In this document: piece after piece, positions 55,535 through 64,000 of the stretch | Layout of the letters: every line of letters begins with the position of its first letter | Numbering within the stretch: position 1 is the stretch's first letter | From: Plastoroseomonas arctica | GTDB lineage: Bacteria; Pseudomonadota; Alphaproteobacteria; Acetobacterales; Acetobacteraceae | Assembly (NCBI RefSeq): GCF_018128965.1 | Contig: NZ_JAAEDH010000021.1 | Location: 1-64,000 of the forward strand | Direction: 5' to 3' | DNA: 64,000 bases | Position numbers and translations under genes: made by a program | The notes under the pieces: generated by a model | Databases searched by the model: none | What the model was told of the DNA's origin: nothing | What the model saw: only the letters and a program-made list of their open reading frames with translations

Positions 55535-56173
55535 ATGCCCTTCACCCTGCCCTCGCTTCCCTACGACACCGCGGCCCTCGCTGGCCAGGGGATGTGCCAG
55601 GAGACGCTCGAGCTGCATCATGGCAAGCACCACAATGCCTATGTGACCGCGCTGAACGGCCTGATCGAGTCCAAGGGCCTGGCCGGCAAAACGTTGGAGG
55701 CGATCGTCGCCGAGGCCGGCAAGGCCGGCGCCGAGGGCCTGCCGGTGCTGAACCAGGCCGGCCAGCATTGGAACCACGCGCTGTTCTGGCAGGTGATGAG
55801 CCCGAATGGCGGTGGCGACGCGCTGCCGGCCAAGCTCGCCGCCAAGATCGACAGCGACCTAGGTGGCCTCGCGTCCTTCAAGGAGGCGTTCAAGCAGGCC
55901 GGCGTGACGCAGTTCGGCTCCGGCTGGGCGTGGCTGATCATCGCTCCGGACGGCAAGCTGAAGGTGACGAAGACACCCAACGGCTCGAACCCGATCGCCA
56001 CAGGCGAGGGCCAGCCGATCCTGGGCGCCGACGTGTGGGAGCACGCCTACTACTTGGATTTCCGCAACGTCCGCCCCGGCTACCTCGACAACTTCCTGGC
56101 CAAGCTGGTCGACTGGAGCGTTGTGGAAAGCCTGATGGACAAGGGCGGCCTGGTCACCGACCAGACGGCGTAA
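55535..56173 (+). CDS. sodB: Superoxide dismutase, Fe type
   Basis: Dismutates superoxide. The 212-residue protein has metal ligands His28 (LELHHGKHHNAYV), His in QHWNHALFW, and Asp/His in DVWEHAYYLDF. Gln in AGQHWNH sits where iron enzymes have it, and the alternative position (KTPNGSNPI) lacks Gln, so an iron-type enzyme is likely though cambialistic use cannot be excluded. N-terminus PFTLPSLPYD. GGGAGAG lies before ATG 55535. A strong terminator follows. Confidence 0.96.
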   Translation: MPFTLPSLPYDTAALAGQGMCQETLELHHGKHHNAYVTALNGLIESKGLAGKTLEAIVAEAGKAGAEGLPVLNQAGQHWNHALFWQVMSPNGGGDALPAKLAAKIDSDLGGLASFKEAFKQAGVTQFGSGWAWLIIAPDGKLKVTKTPNGSNPIATGEGQPILGADVWEHAYYLDFRNVRPGYLDNFLAKLVDWSVVESLMDKGGLVTDQTA

Positions 56174-56230
56174 GTTTTGCTGATGGCGGCTGTCGGGGTT
56201 CCCCAATAGCCAAAAACAAAAGAATGGGGT

Positions 56231-56261
56231 CCGGGGAAATTCCTTTCCCCGGCCTTTTTTT
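56231..56261 (+). terminator. Rho-independent terminator after sodB
   Basis: CCGGGGAAA-TTCC-TTTCCCCGG, a perfect 9-bp stem, followed by CC and seven T. The stem and its preceding AGAATGGGGT are related to the outer stems of the palindrome at 4010-4134, suggesting a shared dispersed element. It also lies just before the convergent LysR stop. Confidence 0.85.
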
Positions 56262-57129
56262 ATGCGCCCGCAGCTTCGCGTATCCAGTTCAGGAACGCCG
56301 CTAACCCAGGCTCCTTCGCACGCACCGGCTGATACACCAGGTACCAACTCTTCCCCTTGGACACCGTCCGCCTGAAGGGCGCCACGAGCCGCCCCGCAGC
56401 CAAGTCGTCGTCGATGTAGGGCCGCACCCCCATCGCGACCCCGAGCCCATCCAACGCCGCCTGCAGAGCCTGCCCGTAATATTCGAACACCGGACCGCCG
56501 GGCCGGATGGCGGCGTCGCCGAGCCAGAGCGGCCAGTCCTCCGGCGCATGCGCGACGCGGATCAGGGTGTGGGGCGCCAGGTCCTGGACGTGCTGGATGC
56601 GGGCGGCGAGCGCCGGCGCGCAGACCGGCAGCAGGTCGGCCGACACCAGGGGCACCGCGACGAGGCCTGGCCAGTCGCCGGTGCCCAGGCGAATGCCGCA
56701 GGTCCAGCCATCCTGGAACGGCGTGGCCGCACCGCCGGTGGTGATGCGCACCTCAATCGCCGGCGCCTGGGCCTGAAGAGCGGCGAGGCGGGGAATGAGC
56801 CAGCGGATGGCGAAGCTGGGCCCGACGCCGATGGTGACGATCTGGGTCTGGCCATCGCCCAGGATCTCGGCGGTGAGGCGTGCGGTGTCGTCGAGGATGC
56901 GGGTGAGTCCGGCGGCATAGGCGGCGCCGGGCGGGGTCAGGGTCAGCCGGTTCGCCTGGCGGAGAAACAGCGGCAGCCCCAGGCGCAGCTCCAGCAGGCG
57001 CACCAGGCGGCTGATGGCGGCTGGCGTCACGGCCAGCTCCTCCGCCGCCCTTGCGAAGCTGCCGCTGCGGGCGGCGGCCTCGAAGGCGCGGATACCGTTG
57101 AGCGAGGGGAGGCGGCGGGGTGTCAGCAT
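56260..57129 (-). CDS. LysR-type regulator (GcvA-like)
   Basis: A 289-residue LysR protein. HTH at the N-terminus: LPSLNGIRAFEAAARSGSF, AAEELAVTPAAISRLVRLLE, LFLRQANRLTLTPPGA; the effector domain contains VTIGVGPSFAIRWLIPRLAA, typical of GcvA/AmpR types. Target genes are not certain; the divergent TSUP permease (86 bases away) is the obvious candidate. ATG 57129. Confidence 0.93.
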   Translation of the reverse strand: MLTPRRLPSLNGIRAFEAAARSGSFARAAEELAVTPAAISRLVRLLELRLGLPLFLRQANRLTLTPPGAAYAAGLTRILDDTARLTAEILGDGQTQIVTIGVGPSFAIRWLIPRLAALQAQAPAIEVRITTGGAATPFQDGWTCGIRLGTGDWPGLVAVPLVSADLLPVCAPALAARIQHVQDLAPHTLIRVAHAPEDWPLWLGDAAIRPGGPVFEYYGQALQAALDGLGVAMGVRPYIDDDLAAGRLVAPFRRTVSKGKSWYLVYQPVRAKEPGLAAFLNWIREAAGA

Positions 57130-57214
57130 CAGGAAAACTCATGCTCTGGCTCAGCTAACGCCGTTTGCGGCGCTGGCACAACGGGTGCAGGGACGAGGGC
57201 GGAGAACCCATGCC

Positions 57215-57970
57215 ATGTCCCCGCTGCTGATCGCCGCCATCTCCTTGACCATGCTGTTCACCGCCTTCCTCTCGGGCGTGTTCGGCATGGCGGGCGGCCT
57301 GATCCTGGTGGGCGTGCTGCTCGCGGTGATGCCGCTGCCCGAGGCAATGCAGCTGCACGCCGTGACGCAGCTGGCCTCCAATGGCTGGCGAAGCCTGCTG
57401 TGGTGGAAGCACATCCGCTGGCGCCCGATCGGGTTTTTCGCCGCCGGAGCGGCCGTGGCGGTCGGCGCGTGGTCCATGATCAGCTTCGTGCCGCCGACCT
57501 CCGTGGCGCTACTGCTGCTGGGCCTCAGCCCCTTCGTGGTGCGGGTGCTGCCGGCGTCGTTCCGCCCCGACCCCGGAAGGGCGTCGCATTGCGCGGGCTA
57601 TGGGGGGGTGTGCATGTCGCTGATGATCCTGACCGGGGTGTCGGGCCCTCTGCTGGACAGTTTCTTCCTCGGCGGGGGCATGGAGCGGCGCGCCATCATC
57701 GCGACCAAGGCGGCGTGCCAGGTGTTCGGGCATGCGTTCAAGTGGATCTATTTCAGCTCGGTGGCGGCGGTCGGGATCGATCCGGTGCTGGGCGTGCTGG
57801 CGGTGGCGTGCTCGATGGCGGGCACCACGCTGGCGCGGCGGGTGCTGGAGGCGATGAGCGACCAGCAATACCGGCGCTGGGCGGGGCGGCTGATCACGGT
57901 GATCGCGCTGACCTATATCGCGCGCGGCGGGTGGCTGCTGGTGGTGGGGGAGACGGTCGCCGCGCCCTGA
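57215..57970 (+). CDS. TSUP (TauE/SafE) family permease
   Basis: A 251-residue membrane protein of about eight helices, the standard size of the sulfite/organosulfonate exporter group. It starts [20 protein letters not shown] followed by [10 protein letters not shown] and has the second half-repeat [20 protein letters not shown] and [15 protein letters not shown]. The substrate may be an anion such as sulfite or a sulfonate; not provable here. ATG 57215. Divergent LysR suggests regulated expression. Confidence 0.88.
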   Translation: MSPLLIAAISLTMLFTAFLSGVFGMAGGLILVGVLLAVMPLPEAMQLHAVTQLASNGWRSLLWWKHIRWRPIGFFAAGAAVAVGAWSMISFVPPTSVALLLLGLSPFVVRVLPASFRPDPGRASHCAGYGGVCMSLMILTGVSGPLLDSFFLGGGMERRAIIATKAACQVFGHAFKWIYFSSVAAVGIDPVLGVLAVACSMAGTTLARRVLEAMSDQQYRRWAGRLITVIALTYIARGGWLLVVGETVAAP

Positions 57971-58019
57971 GAACACGCGGCGCTTGCCGGGCAGGCTGGG
58001 TTATGGTGCAAGGTCGGCC

Positions 58020-59585
58020 ATGGAACCCATCGCCGCCCAGCACGACCGGATTCTCATCCTCGATTTCGGCAGCCAGGTGACGCAGCTGATCGCGCGACGC
58101 CTGCGTGAATCGGGCGTCTATTGCGAGGTCTGGCCCTACACAGCGAACATCGAGCGCATCGCCGGCTTCGGCGCGAAGGGCATCATCTTCTCGGGCGGTC
58201 CGGCCAGCGTGACGGACATGGCAAGCCCGCGCCCGGCCGACGGCGTGTTCGCGCTGAACCTGCCCGTGCTGGGCATCTGCTACGGGCAGCAGGTGATGGC
58301 GGCGATGCTGGGCGGGCTGGTCGAAGGTGGCCATGGGCGCGAGTTCGGGCGCGCGGAGGTGACGGTCACCGGCGCCTGCGCGATCACCCAGGGCGTCTGG
58401 GCGCCGGGCGCGGTCGAGACCGTGTGGATGAGCCATGGCGACCGCATCACCGTGCTGCCGCCGGGCTTCGAGGTCGTGGCGTCGAGCGAGGGCGCGCCCT
58501 TCGCGCTGATCGCGGATGTCGAGCGGCGGTATTTCGGGACCATGTTCCACCCCGAGGTGGTGCACACCCCGCATGGCGCGGCCCTGCTGCGCAATTTCAC
58601 GCATGGCGTGTGCGGGTGCACCGGCGACTGGACGATGGCCGGCTTCCGTGCGGAGGCGGTGGCGAAGCTGCGCGCCCAGGTGGGCGGCGGGCGCGTCGTG
58701 TGCGGCTTGTCGGGAGGTGTCGATTCTTCGGTGGCCGCGGTGCTGCTGCACGAGGCGATCGGCGACCAGCTCACCTGCATCTACGTCGATCATGGCCTGA
58801 TGCGCGCGGGCGAGAGCGCGCAGGTCGTGGCGACCTTCCGGGACCGCTTCAACATCACGCTCGTGCATCGCGACGCGAGCGAGATGTTCCTCGGTGCGCT
58901 GGCGGGCGTGACGGACCCGGAGGTGAAGCGCAAGACGATCGGGCGGCTGTTCATCGAGGTGTTCGAGGAGGAACAGCACAAGATCGGCGGGGCGGATTTC
59001 CTCGCCCAGGGCACGCTGTACCCGGACGTGATCGAAAGCGTTTCGGCGACGGGCGGACCTTCGGTGACGATCAAGTCCCACCACAATGTCGGCGGGCTGC
59101 CGGCGGGCATGCGGATGGCGCTGGTCGAGCCGCTTCGCGACCTGTTCAAGGACGAGGTCCGCGCGCTCGGCCGCGAACTGGGCATGCCCGAGGAGATCGT
59201 GGGCCGCCACCCCTTCCCCGGCCCCGGGCTCGCGATCCGTATTCCCGGCGAGGTCACACGGGAGAAGGCGGATCTGCTACGGCTGGTCGACACGATCTAC
59301 CTGGACGAGATCCGCAAGGCCGGGCTGTACGATGCCATCTGGCAGGCCTTCGCGGTGCTGCTGCCGGTGCGCACCGTGGGCGTGATGGGCGATGGGCGCA
59401 CCTACGACATGGCCTGCGCGCTGCGTGCGGTGACGAGCACGGATGGGATGACGGCGGATGTCTACCCTTTCGAGATGAGCTTCCTTGGTCGGGTCTCGGC
59501 GCGGATCGTGAACGAGGTGCGTGGGATCAACCGCGTGACCTACGACATCACGAGCAAGCCGCCGGGGACGATCGAGTGGGAGTAG
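58020..59585 (+). CDS. guaA: GMP synthase (glutamine-hydrolysing)
   Basis: Converts XMP to GMP. The 521-residue protein has the class I amidotransferase first ([17 protein letters not shown], Cys in [13 protein letters not shown], His/Glu in MFHPEVVHT), then the ATP pyrophosphatase P-loop [18 protein letters not shown], and the dimerisation domain with [13 protein letters not shown] and [15 protein letters not shown] 58020 starts MEPIAAQHD. Complete. Confidence 0.98.
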   Translation: MEPIAAQHDRILILDFGSQVTQLIARRLRESGVYCEVWPYTANIERIAGFGAKGIIFSGGPASVTDMASPRPADGVFALNLPVLGICYGQQVMAAMLGGLVEGGHGREFGRAEVTVTGACAITQGVWAPGAVETVWMSHGDRITVLPPGFEVVASSEGAPFALIADVERRYFGTMFHPEVVHTPHGAALLRNFTHGVCGCTGDWTMAGFRAEAVAKLRAQVGGGRVVCGLSGGVDSSVAAVLLHEAIGDQLTCIYVDHGLMRAGESAQVVATFRDRFNITLVHRDASEMFLGALAGVTDPEVKRKTIGRLFIEVFEEEQHKIGGADFLAQGTLYPDVIESVSATGGPSVTIKSHHNVGGLPAGMRMALVEPLRDLFKDEVRALGRELGMPEEIVGRHPFPGPGLAIRIPGEVTREKADLLRLVDTIYLDEIRKAGLYDAIWQAFAVLLPVRTVGVMGDGRTYDMACALRAVTSTDGMTADVYPFEMSFLGRVSARIVNEVRGINRVTYDITSKPPGTIEWE

Positions 59586-59592
59586 AGGGGCG

Positions 59593-60489
59593 TCAGTCGC
59601 GCGACATGGACAGCCCCGCCAGCAGCGGCGCGTAGGCGGCGAGCCTGCGGGATATGAACTCCGTGAAGAGTCGCACGCGCTTCGTCTTGCGCGCCTCTCC
59701 CTGGGTGAGAAGCCAGAGTGTTCCGCCCATTCGCGGTTCGACGCCCGGCGCCCTCACCAGCAGGGTGTCGGCGTCGCCGACGAAACACGGCAGTGTCGTC
59801 ATCCCGATCCCCTGCCGTGCCGCAGCGACCTGTGCGTCGGGGTCGGGAGTACGAAACGGAACGCCTGTGGCGCAGACCTCAACCTCTCCGGCCCAGTCCG
59901 GGACGCCACGGGCGTCGATGACGATCCACCGCATGGGATCGGGCGCGCCCGAACGCCAGGCGGCCAGTCGATCCCGGGACAAGTAGACGGCGCCGAACAG
60001 CGCCGGTCCCACCAGCCCGTGAAGATTAAGCGGCAGGCTCTTGCGGTCGGGGACGATGCGGATCGCGACATCGGCCTCCCTGTTGGTCAGGTTCGCCAGC
60101 GCACCGGAGGACAGGATTTCCATCTCGATGTCCGGATGCAGGCGCGCGAAATCGGCGAAGTCCGGCATGAGGAGGTGGGTCGCGAGGAACGGCGGGAGCG
60201 TCACCCGCAGAAGCCCGCGCGCGCTCTGATCGCGCCCAAGGATACGCGTTTCCAGCAGGTGCGACGACGCTTCCATCTGGTCCGCGAATTCGAGGACATC
60301 CTCGCCCGCCCCCGTCAGGCGGTAGCCCGAAGGCAGTTTTGCAAACACCTGCACGCCGAGGCGTTTCTCGAGCTGGGCAATGCGTCGCAGCACGGTCGCG
60401 TGGTTCACGCCGAGCTGCTTGGCGGCGGCCCGAACGGAGCCGCCGCGCGCGGCGGCCAGAAAGTAGCGGACGTCATCCCAGTCGATCAT
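59593..60489 (-). CDS. LysR-type transcriptional regulator
   Basis: A 298-residue LysR protein. HTH: WDDVRYFLAAARGGSVRAAA, KQLGVNHATVLRRIAQLEKR, LPSGYRLTGAGEDVL; effector domain LLRVTLPPFLATHLLMPDFA, IEILSSGALANLTNREADVAIRI-like blocks. ATG 60489 is preferred to an upstream extension of 45 residues that lacks family features. It diverges from the SDR gene across 221 bases, so it probably controls that gene. Confidence 0.92.
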   Translation of the reverse strand: MIDWDDVRYFLAAARGGSVRAAAKQLGVNHATVLRRIAQLEKRLGVQVFAKLPSGYRLTGAGEDVLEFADQMEASSHLLETRILGRDQSARGLLRVTLPPFLATHLLMPDFADFARLHPDIEMEILSSGALANLTNREADVAIRIVPDRKSLPLNLHGLVGPALFGAVYLSRDRLAAWRSGAPDPMRWIVIDARGVPDWAGEVEVCATGVPFRTPDPDAQVAAARQGIGMTTLPCFVGDADTLLVRAPGVEPRMGGTLWLLTQGEARKTKRVRLFTEFISRRLAAYAPLLAGLSMSRD

Positions 60490-60710
60490 GGTGCATTCCC
60501 GCGCCGAGACTGCGTGCCCCGACAGCTGCAATATTAGCATCTGAAGCTTTCGATCCTGCGACTGTCCTGGGCTTGAGTGATCATGTGGTTTGTTTTCGCA
60601 CCACCAATGTGCGCGATTGCGCACTCATCGCCCGACCCCGACCAACCCAGGTAGGGCTCTGGAAGCGCGCCATCACAGCCGCGGACCCACACAGAACGAA
60701 GGGTACGATC

Positions 60711-61463
60711 ATGAAAAAGCTAGAAGGCAGGGTCGCCGTCATCACGGGCGGCAGCAGCGGGATCGGGTTGGCCACGGCCAGGCGTTTTGTGGAAGAAGGC
60801 GCGCGCGTCGTGATCACCGGACGACGCGAGAAGGCGCTGCAGGAAACCGCAGCCTCGATCCAGGGCGATGTCACCGCGGTCCGCGGTGACGTGTCGCGCC
60901 TGGAGGATCTGGACCGGCTCTATGCAATCGTGAAGGAGAAACATGGTCACATGGACATTCTCTTCGCCAACGCCGGCGCGGGGACGATTGCACCACTCGC
61001 CGCAGCGACGGAGGCCCATTTCGACCAGACCTTCGATGTGAATGTGAAGGGGCTGTTTTTCACGGTCCAGAAGGCCCTTCCTCTCTTCAAGGACGGCGGT
61101 TCGATCATCCTGACCTCTTCGGTCGCCAATGTGCTGGGCGTGCCGGGATTCAGCGCCTACGCTGCCAGCAAGGCCGCGGTGCGCAACTTCGCGCGGGCCT
61201 GGACCTTGGAGCTGAAGGACCGAAACATCCGGGTGAATGCCATGAGCCCAGGCCCGATCGACACCCCCGCCCTGGCGACAACGACGGGCCTGACCCCCGA
61301 GCAAGCGGAGCAAGCGGCCGCCCAGTTCGCCTCGCAGGTCCCGATGGGCCGCAGAGGGAAGGCAGAGGAAATCGCGGCAGCCGTCACGTTCCTCGCCCCC
61401 GATGAAAGCTCCTACATCACCGGCGTGGATCTCGCCGTCGATGGAGGCATGGCGCAGGTCTGA
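60711..61463 (+). CDS. SDR family oxidoreductase
   Basis: A 250-residue classical short-chain dehydrogenase/reductase. Cofactor motif VAVITGGSSGIGLATARRF, with ITGRREKAL favouring NADP(H); NAGAG in the fourth strand; catalytic Ser in IILTSSVANVLG, Tyr/Lys in FSAYAASKAAVRNFARA; C-terminus LAVDGGMAQV. Substrate unknown. ATG 60711. Divergent LysR regulator in front. Confidence 0.93.
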   Translation: MKKLEGRVAVITGGSSGIGLATARRFVEEGARVVITGRREKALQETAASIQGDVTAVRGDVSRLEDLDRLYAIVKEKHGHMDILFANAGAGTIAPLAAATEAHFDQTFDVNVKGLFFTVQKALPLFKDGGSIILTSSVANVLGVPGFSAYAASKAAVRNFARAWTLELKDRNIRVNAMSPGPIDTPALATTTGLTPEQAEQAAAQFASQVPMGRRGKAEEIAAAVTFLAPDESSYITGVDLAVDGGMAQV

Positions 61464-61645
61464 CCCCGCCATCGACGCATCCGTCGCAACACGGAGATCG
61501 TCGGGGCCGCCTGATCTTCTAAGACCTGGTCAGCTTCGGCTGACACCACCCGCCAATACGGCACGGCGCCGACGGTGCATGGGCCGCCGGTCGCCGCCTC
61601 GAACGCCAATCGTTTGTCGCATGCCCAACCGTGAAGGAGATACCG

Positions 61646-62278
61646 ATGTACGACCAATCCAAGCTATCCGAGTTGCTGCAATTCGCCCGCATCCAGGCAG
61701 GCTCCACCATCATCGACGTCTACCCAGGCGATGGCGACTGGACGCGCCTCTTCTCCGACATCGTGGGACCTGAGGGACGGGTCTTCAGCTTCGTGCCGGC
61801 CGAGGTTGCTCACTTCAAGAACGATCCGGTCGGCCGCATGCAGATGCTGGCGAAAGAGCCGGGCCGAGAGAATGTCGAAGCCGTCTCGGCGGACATTGGG
61901 GCGATGGCGACGGTCACGTCGCCCGCGGATGTCGTGTGGTTGCATCTGTTCTACCACGATCTGCACACCCCTCTCGCGCAGGCCAGCGGTGCGACAGCAG
62001 CCGACTTCAATCGAGGCGTCTACGACCGGCTGAAGCCAGGCGGGGCCTATGTCATCGTCGATCACGCCGCCGCTGCAGGGACGGGCATGAGCGACACCCA
62101 GTCGCTGCATCGGATCGATCCTGCGTCCGTCCGTGACGAGGTGGAGGCGGCCGGTTTCGTGCTGGATGCGCAAAGCGCCATCCTTGCGAACCAGAACGAC
62201 ATGCACACGATCAAGGTGTTCGACCCGGCGATCAAAGGCGAGACCGATCGCTTCGTCTATCGGTTCGTGAAGCCCTGA
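61646..62278 (+). CDS. Predicted class I methyltransferase (COG4798-like)
   Basis: A 210-residue protein. Motif I is TIIDVYPGDGDWTRLFSDIV, followed by GPEGRVFSFVPAEV, VVWLHLFYHDLH, and YDRLKPGGAYVIVDHAAAAG. The order matches predicted methyltransferases of the COG4798 type, many of which are exported lipoproteins, but this one has no signal peptide. AAGGAG lies 6 bases before ATG 61646; a GTG at 61631 is in frame. Substrate unknown. Confidence 0.85.
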   Translation: MYDQSKLSELLQFARIQAGSTIIDVYPGDGDWTRLFSDIVGPEGRVFSFVPAEVAHFKNDPVGRMQMLAKEPGRENVEAVSADIGAMATVTSPADVVWLHLFYHDLHTPLAQASGATAADFNRGVYDRLKPGGAYVIVDHAAAAGTGMSDTQSLHRIDPASVRDEVEAAGFVLDAQSAILANQNDMHTIKVFDPAIKGETDRFVYRFVKP

Positions 62279-62402
62279 TCAGGATGGGTCAGGGCGCATG
62301 TGTCTCCCGCGCCCGACCGTCACGTCAAGTTGTCGGCCACGTGGCCGATCCGCAGCGGCAAGCGCGATATCCTTCAGCAAGCTAGGCGCACCAGGAGGGC
62401 CC

Positions 62403-62804
62403 ATGCTGACAGGAACTTGCCACTGCGGAGCGGCCGGGTGGAGCCTGACCGGCGAGCCTGGCTCAATCACGGCCTGCAGCTGCACGCTGTGCCGCCGCTA
62501 CGGCGCCCTCTGGGCCTATGACTACGATAATGAGCGCATATGCGTGTCCGGTGCGACCAGTGCCTACAAACGGCTCGGGAAGGCCGACCCCGCGCTGGAG
62601 ATCCTGTTCTGCCCGACCTGCGGCTGCGTATTGGCCTGGCGCGGCAGACGCGTGGACAAGGATGGCCGCCGCCGGATGGCGGTCAACGTCAGGCTCGCCG
62701 CGCCCGAAGCCGTCGCCCATCTGGCCATCGATCATTTCGACGGGCTGAACACCTTCGAGGATCTTGCGTCGGACGGTCGCTGCGTGCGTGACCTGTGGTT
62801 CTGA
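62403..62804 (+). CDS. GFA (glutathione-dependent formaldehyde-activating/CENP-V) family protein
   Basis: A 133-residue zinc protein. The Cys set is GTCHCGAAGW, TACSCTLCRRYG, and LFCPTCGCVLAWRG, i.e. the CxC and CxxC pairs of the family. Members bind zinc and sometimes glutathione; an enzyme role is uncertain. ATG 62403. Faces a second family member on the opposite strand across 7 bases. Confidence 0.9.
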   Translation: MLTGTCHCGAAGWSLTGEPGSITACSCTLCRRYGALWAYDYDNERICVSGATSAYKRLGKADPALEILFCPTCGCVLAWRGRRVDKDGRRRMAVNVRLAAPEAVAHLAIDHFDGLNTFEDLASDGRCVRDLWF

Positions 62805-62811
62805 TAGGTGC

Positions 62812-63228
62812 CTACAGGTGCCGTGTCTCGTCCGGCGGGTTCTGCCAATTGTCGTGCAGCCCGTCCATGTAGGCGAGCGGCGCGGCGACGAGATCATCGA
62901 CGGACAGGTCGTCGAGCGCGGCGAGATGCACCGAGACGAACGGCTTGCCGCCCATCATCTTGATCGCGCCATGGCTATGGGTCGCGATGCCGCACTTGGT
63001 GCAGAACCGATGATGGCTTTCGCCCCAATCGCCTGACTTCGCGTAGTCGCCGAGCACGTCTTCGCCCGACAGCAGGCGGAAATCGGCGGGCTGCAGCTGG
63101 CCGGCATTCCACATGCGCTGCTTCCAGCACAGGGTGCAGTTGCACCTTCCCGTGCCCTCGGCGAGGTCGATGTCCGCCTCGAACGTCACCGCCTTGCAGT
63201 GACAGCTGCCGTGAAAGGTCTGTTTCAT
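62812..63228 (-). CDS. GFA family protein (second, convergent copy)
   Basis: A 138-residue zinc protein of the same family: GSCHCKAVTFEADI, GRCNCTLCWKQR, FCTKCGIATHSHG. It is clearly diverged from the first copy (different spacing and tail VSVHLAALDDLSVDDLV). ATG 63228. The two convergent copies probably are not a recent duplication, given low identity outside the Cys motifs. Confidence 0.9.
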   Translation of the reverse strand: MKQTFHGSCHCKAVTFEADIDLAEGTGRCNCTLCWKQRMWNAGQLQPADFRLLSGEDVLGDYAKSGDWGESHHRFCTKCGIATHSHGAIKMMGGKPFVSVHLAALDDLSVDDLVAAPLAYMDGLHDNWQNPPDETRHL

Positions 63229-63261
63229 GAGCTGATCCTCACACCGACTCCGTCCACCTGC

Positions 63262-63639
63262 TTATACCCAGCGGCGGGCAGCGATGTCGGAGTCGCCCGG
63301 CTGGCTGTTGAAGGCGAGCTTCGCGTTCGGTGCGTATTCGTGGAGCACGTTCATCAGCTGCTCGAACTGAGCGGCCAGTGCCGGCAGGATGCGCAGCCCG
63401 GCGCCGATGACGACGACGTCGGGGGCCTCGTTGTCGAGCGCCTCGCGCACCTGTTCCTCAAGCGTCGCGGGATCGCGGGTCAGCAACAGCGTGGCGACGT
63501 AGCCATCGGCCCGCAAGCGCGCGACGGATCCCTCGAGCCCGGAGGTGATCGTCTCGGCGGAAACGTCCTTTGGCGTGCCGGGTGCATCGAAGTCGATCTC
63601 GGCGGGGTCTTCACCGATGATGAGGATCGTTTTCGGCAT
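63262..63639 (-). CDS. Unknown small protein, Rossmann-like
   Basis: A 125-residue cytosolic protein not recognised. It alternates strands and helices: KTILIIGEDPAEIDFDAPG at the start, a helix LEGSVARLRADGYVATLLL, and APDVVVIGAGLRILPALAAQ, then ended by QPGDSDIAARRWV. The layout suggests a flavodoxin/Rossmann-like half domain. ATG 63639. A decayed reading frame lies directly upstream. Confidence 0.65.
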   Translation of the reverse strand: MPKTILIIGEDPAEIDFDAPGTPKDVSAETITSGLEGSVARLRADGYVATLLLTRDPATLEEQVREALDNEAPDVVVIGAGLRILPALAAQFEQLMNVLHEYAPNAKLAFNSQPGDSDIAARRWV

Positions 63640-64000
63640 GGCGTGTTTCTCCCTGGGTGAAATTCACGATCGGCGCTGGCGCGGCACATTCCCGTTCGGC
63701 CGGCCAGGACGGCTTGGGCATGTCGGGCAGACAGGCGAACACGGTAGCGGAAGCGATGGATGGAAGCTTGTGTACAAGCAGCCAGAACACGTCATGCAAC
63801 AGCGAAGGCACGCGGAAATGATAGGCGCTGCCGCGGGCGTAAACTCGCTCGGCGATAACGTCCGCATCATCGGCGACGCGCAGAACCTGGCCCGGCCGCT
63901 AGCCTTCGAGGAAGATTCCGCGCTCGAGTGCGGGCAAGGCATCCGGCCACCGGGAAGACGCAGCCCGGCGCCAGCGCTTCCCGCAGTTCCAGCATCACCG
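63611..64000 (-). pseudogene. Decayed coding fragment of unknown family at the right edge
   Basis: On the minus strand a protein-like run reads REALAPGCVFPVA near 63950-63998 in one frame, then shifts frame to PDALPALERGIFLEG, meets an in-frame TAG at 63899-63901, and continues past it as PGQVLRVADDADVIAERVYA and YHFRVPSLLHDVFWLLVHK up to a stop near 63611. A frameshift and a nonsense codon within 100 bases suggest a pseudogene, unless the window edge sequence is imperfect. Family not recognised; the rest lies outside. Confidence 0.4.

Overview
The window is a high-GC, gene-dense piece of an alphaproteobacterial chromosome. The best fit is Acetobacteraceae (Roseomonas-like). This is inferred from the conserved blocks secG-pyrG-kdsA-eno-ftsB and trpGDC-moaC-moeA-lexA-comEC-gltX, from a LexA box of the alphaproteobacterial GTTC-N7-GTTC type, and from three orphan Bug-type (TTT family) solute receptors. 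No rRNA, tRNA, IS element, prophage or CRISPR array was recognised.

Layout. 1-8.4 kb: the end of an MFS gene, then a minus-strand housekeeping block (secG, pyrG, kdsA, a two-repeat unknown, eno, ftsB). tpiA is split from secG by an oppositely oriented methyltransferase gene. 8.5-22 kb: ppiD-trpE, then a D-2-hydroxyacid dehydrogenase plus a palindromic element separating trpE from trpGDC-moaC-moeA, followed by lexA, comEC and gltX. 22-29 kb: a Bug receptor, a DUF1028 protein, a tiny lipoprotein and an RND efflux pump with its adaptor. 28.6-33.8 kb: a tightly overlapping minus-strand run of Slt70-like lytic transglycosylase, three secreted repeat proteins, an alpha/beta hydrolase, pgpA and cinA. 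33.8-42.5 kb: dapA, smpB, a GST, a second Bug receptor, a lipoprotein hydrolase, a sulfite-oxidase-fold protein, glutathione peroxidase, an amino-acid binding protein, a family-5 UDG, an NYN-domain protein and folK. 42.5-48 kb: an exported protein of five PPC-like domains, a beta-hydroxyacid dehydrogenase coupled to a third Bug receptor, and an unknown divergent pair. 48-54.4 kb: an amidohydrolase with an NMT1/THI5-type ABC importer, then a ModA-like protein, a membrane protein and a cysteine-peptidase-like protein. 54.6-64 kb: an NDUFAF6-like protein, sodB, LysR, a TSUP permease, guaA, and a detoxification-flavoured end (LysR/SDR, methyltransferase, two GFA proteins, an unknown and a decayed fragment).

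The most unusual features are (1) three adjacent secreted paralogues built of Asp-rich 18- or 29-residue repeats, translationally coupled to each other and 13 bases behind a murein lytic transglycosylase, and (2) a family of roughly 300-bp nested palindromes that fills the gap between convergent genes three times, with conserved outer hairpins and a different inner inverted repeat in each copy. A related but distinct 125-bp palindrome lies between pyrG and kdsA. All functional assignments are by reading motifs and lengths; no database search was possible.
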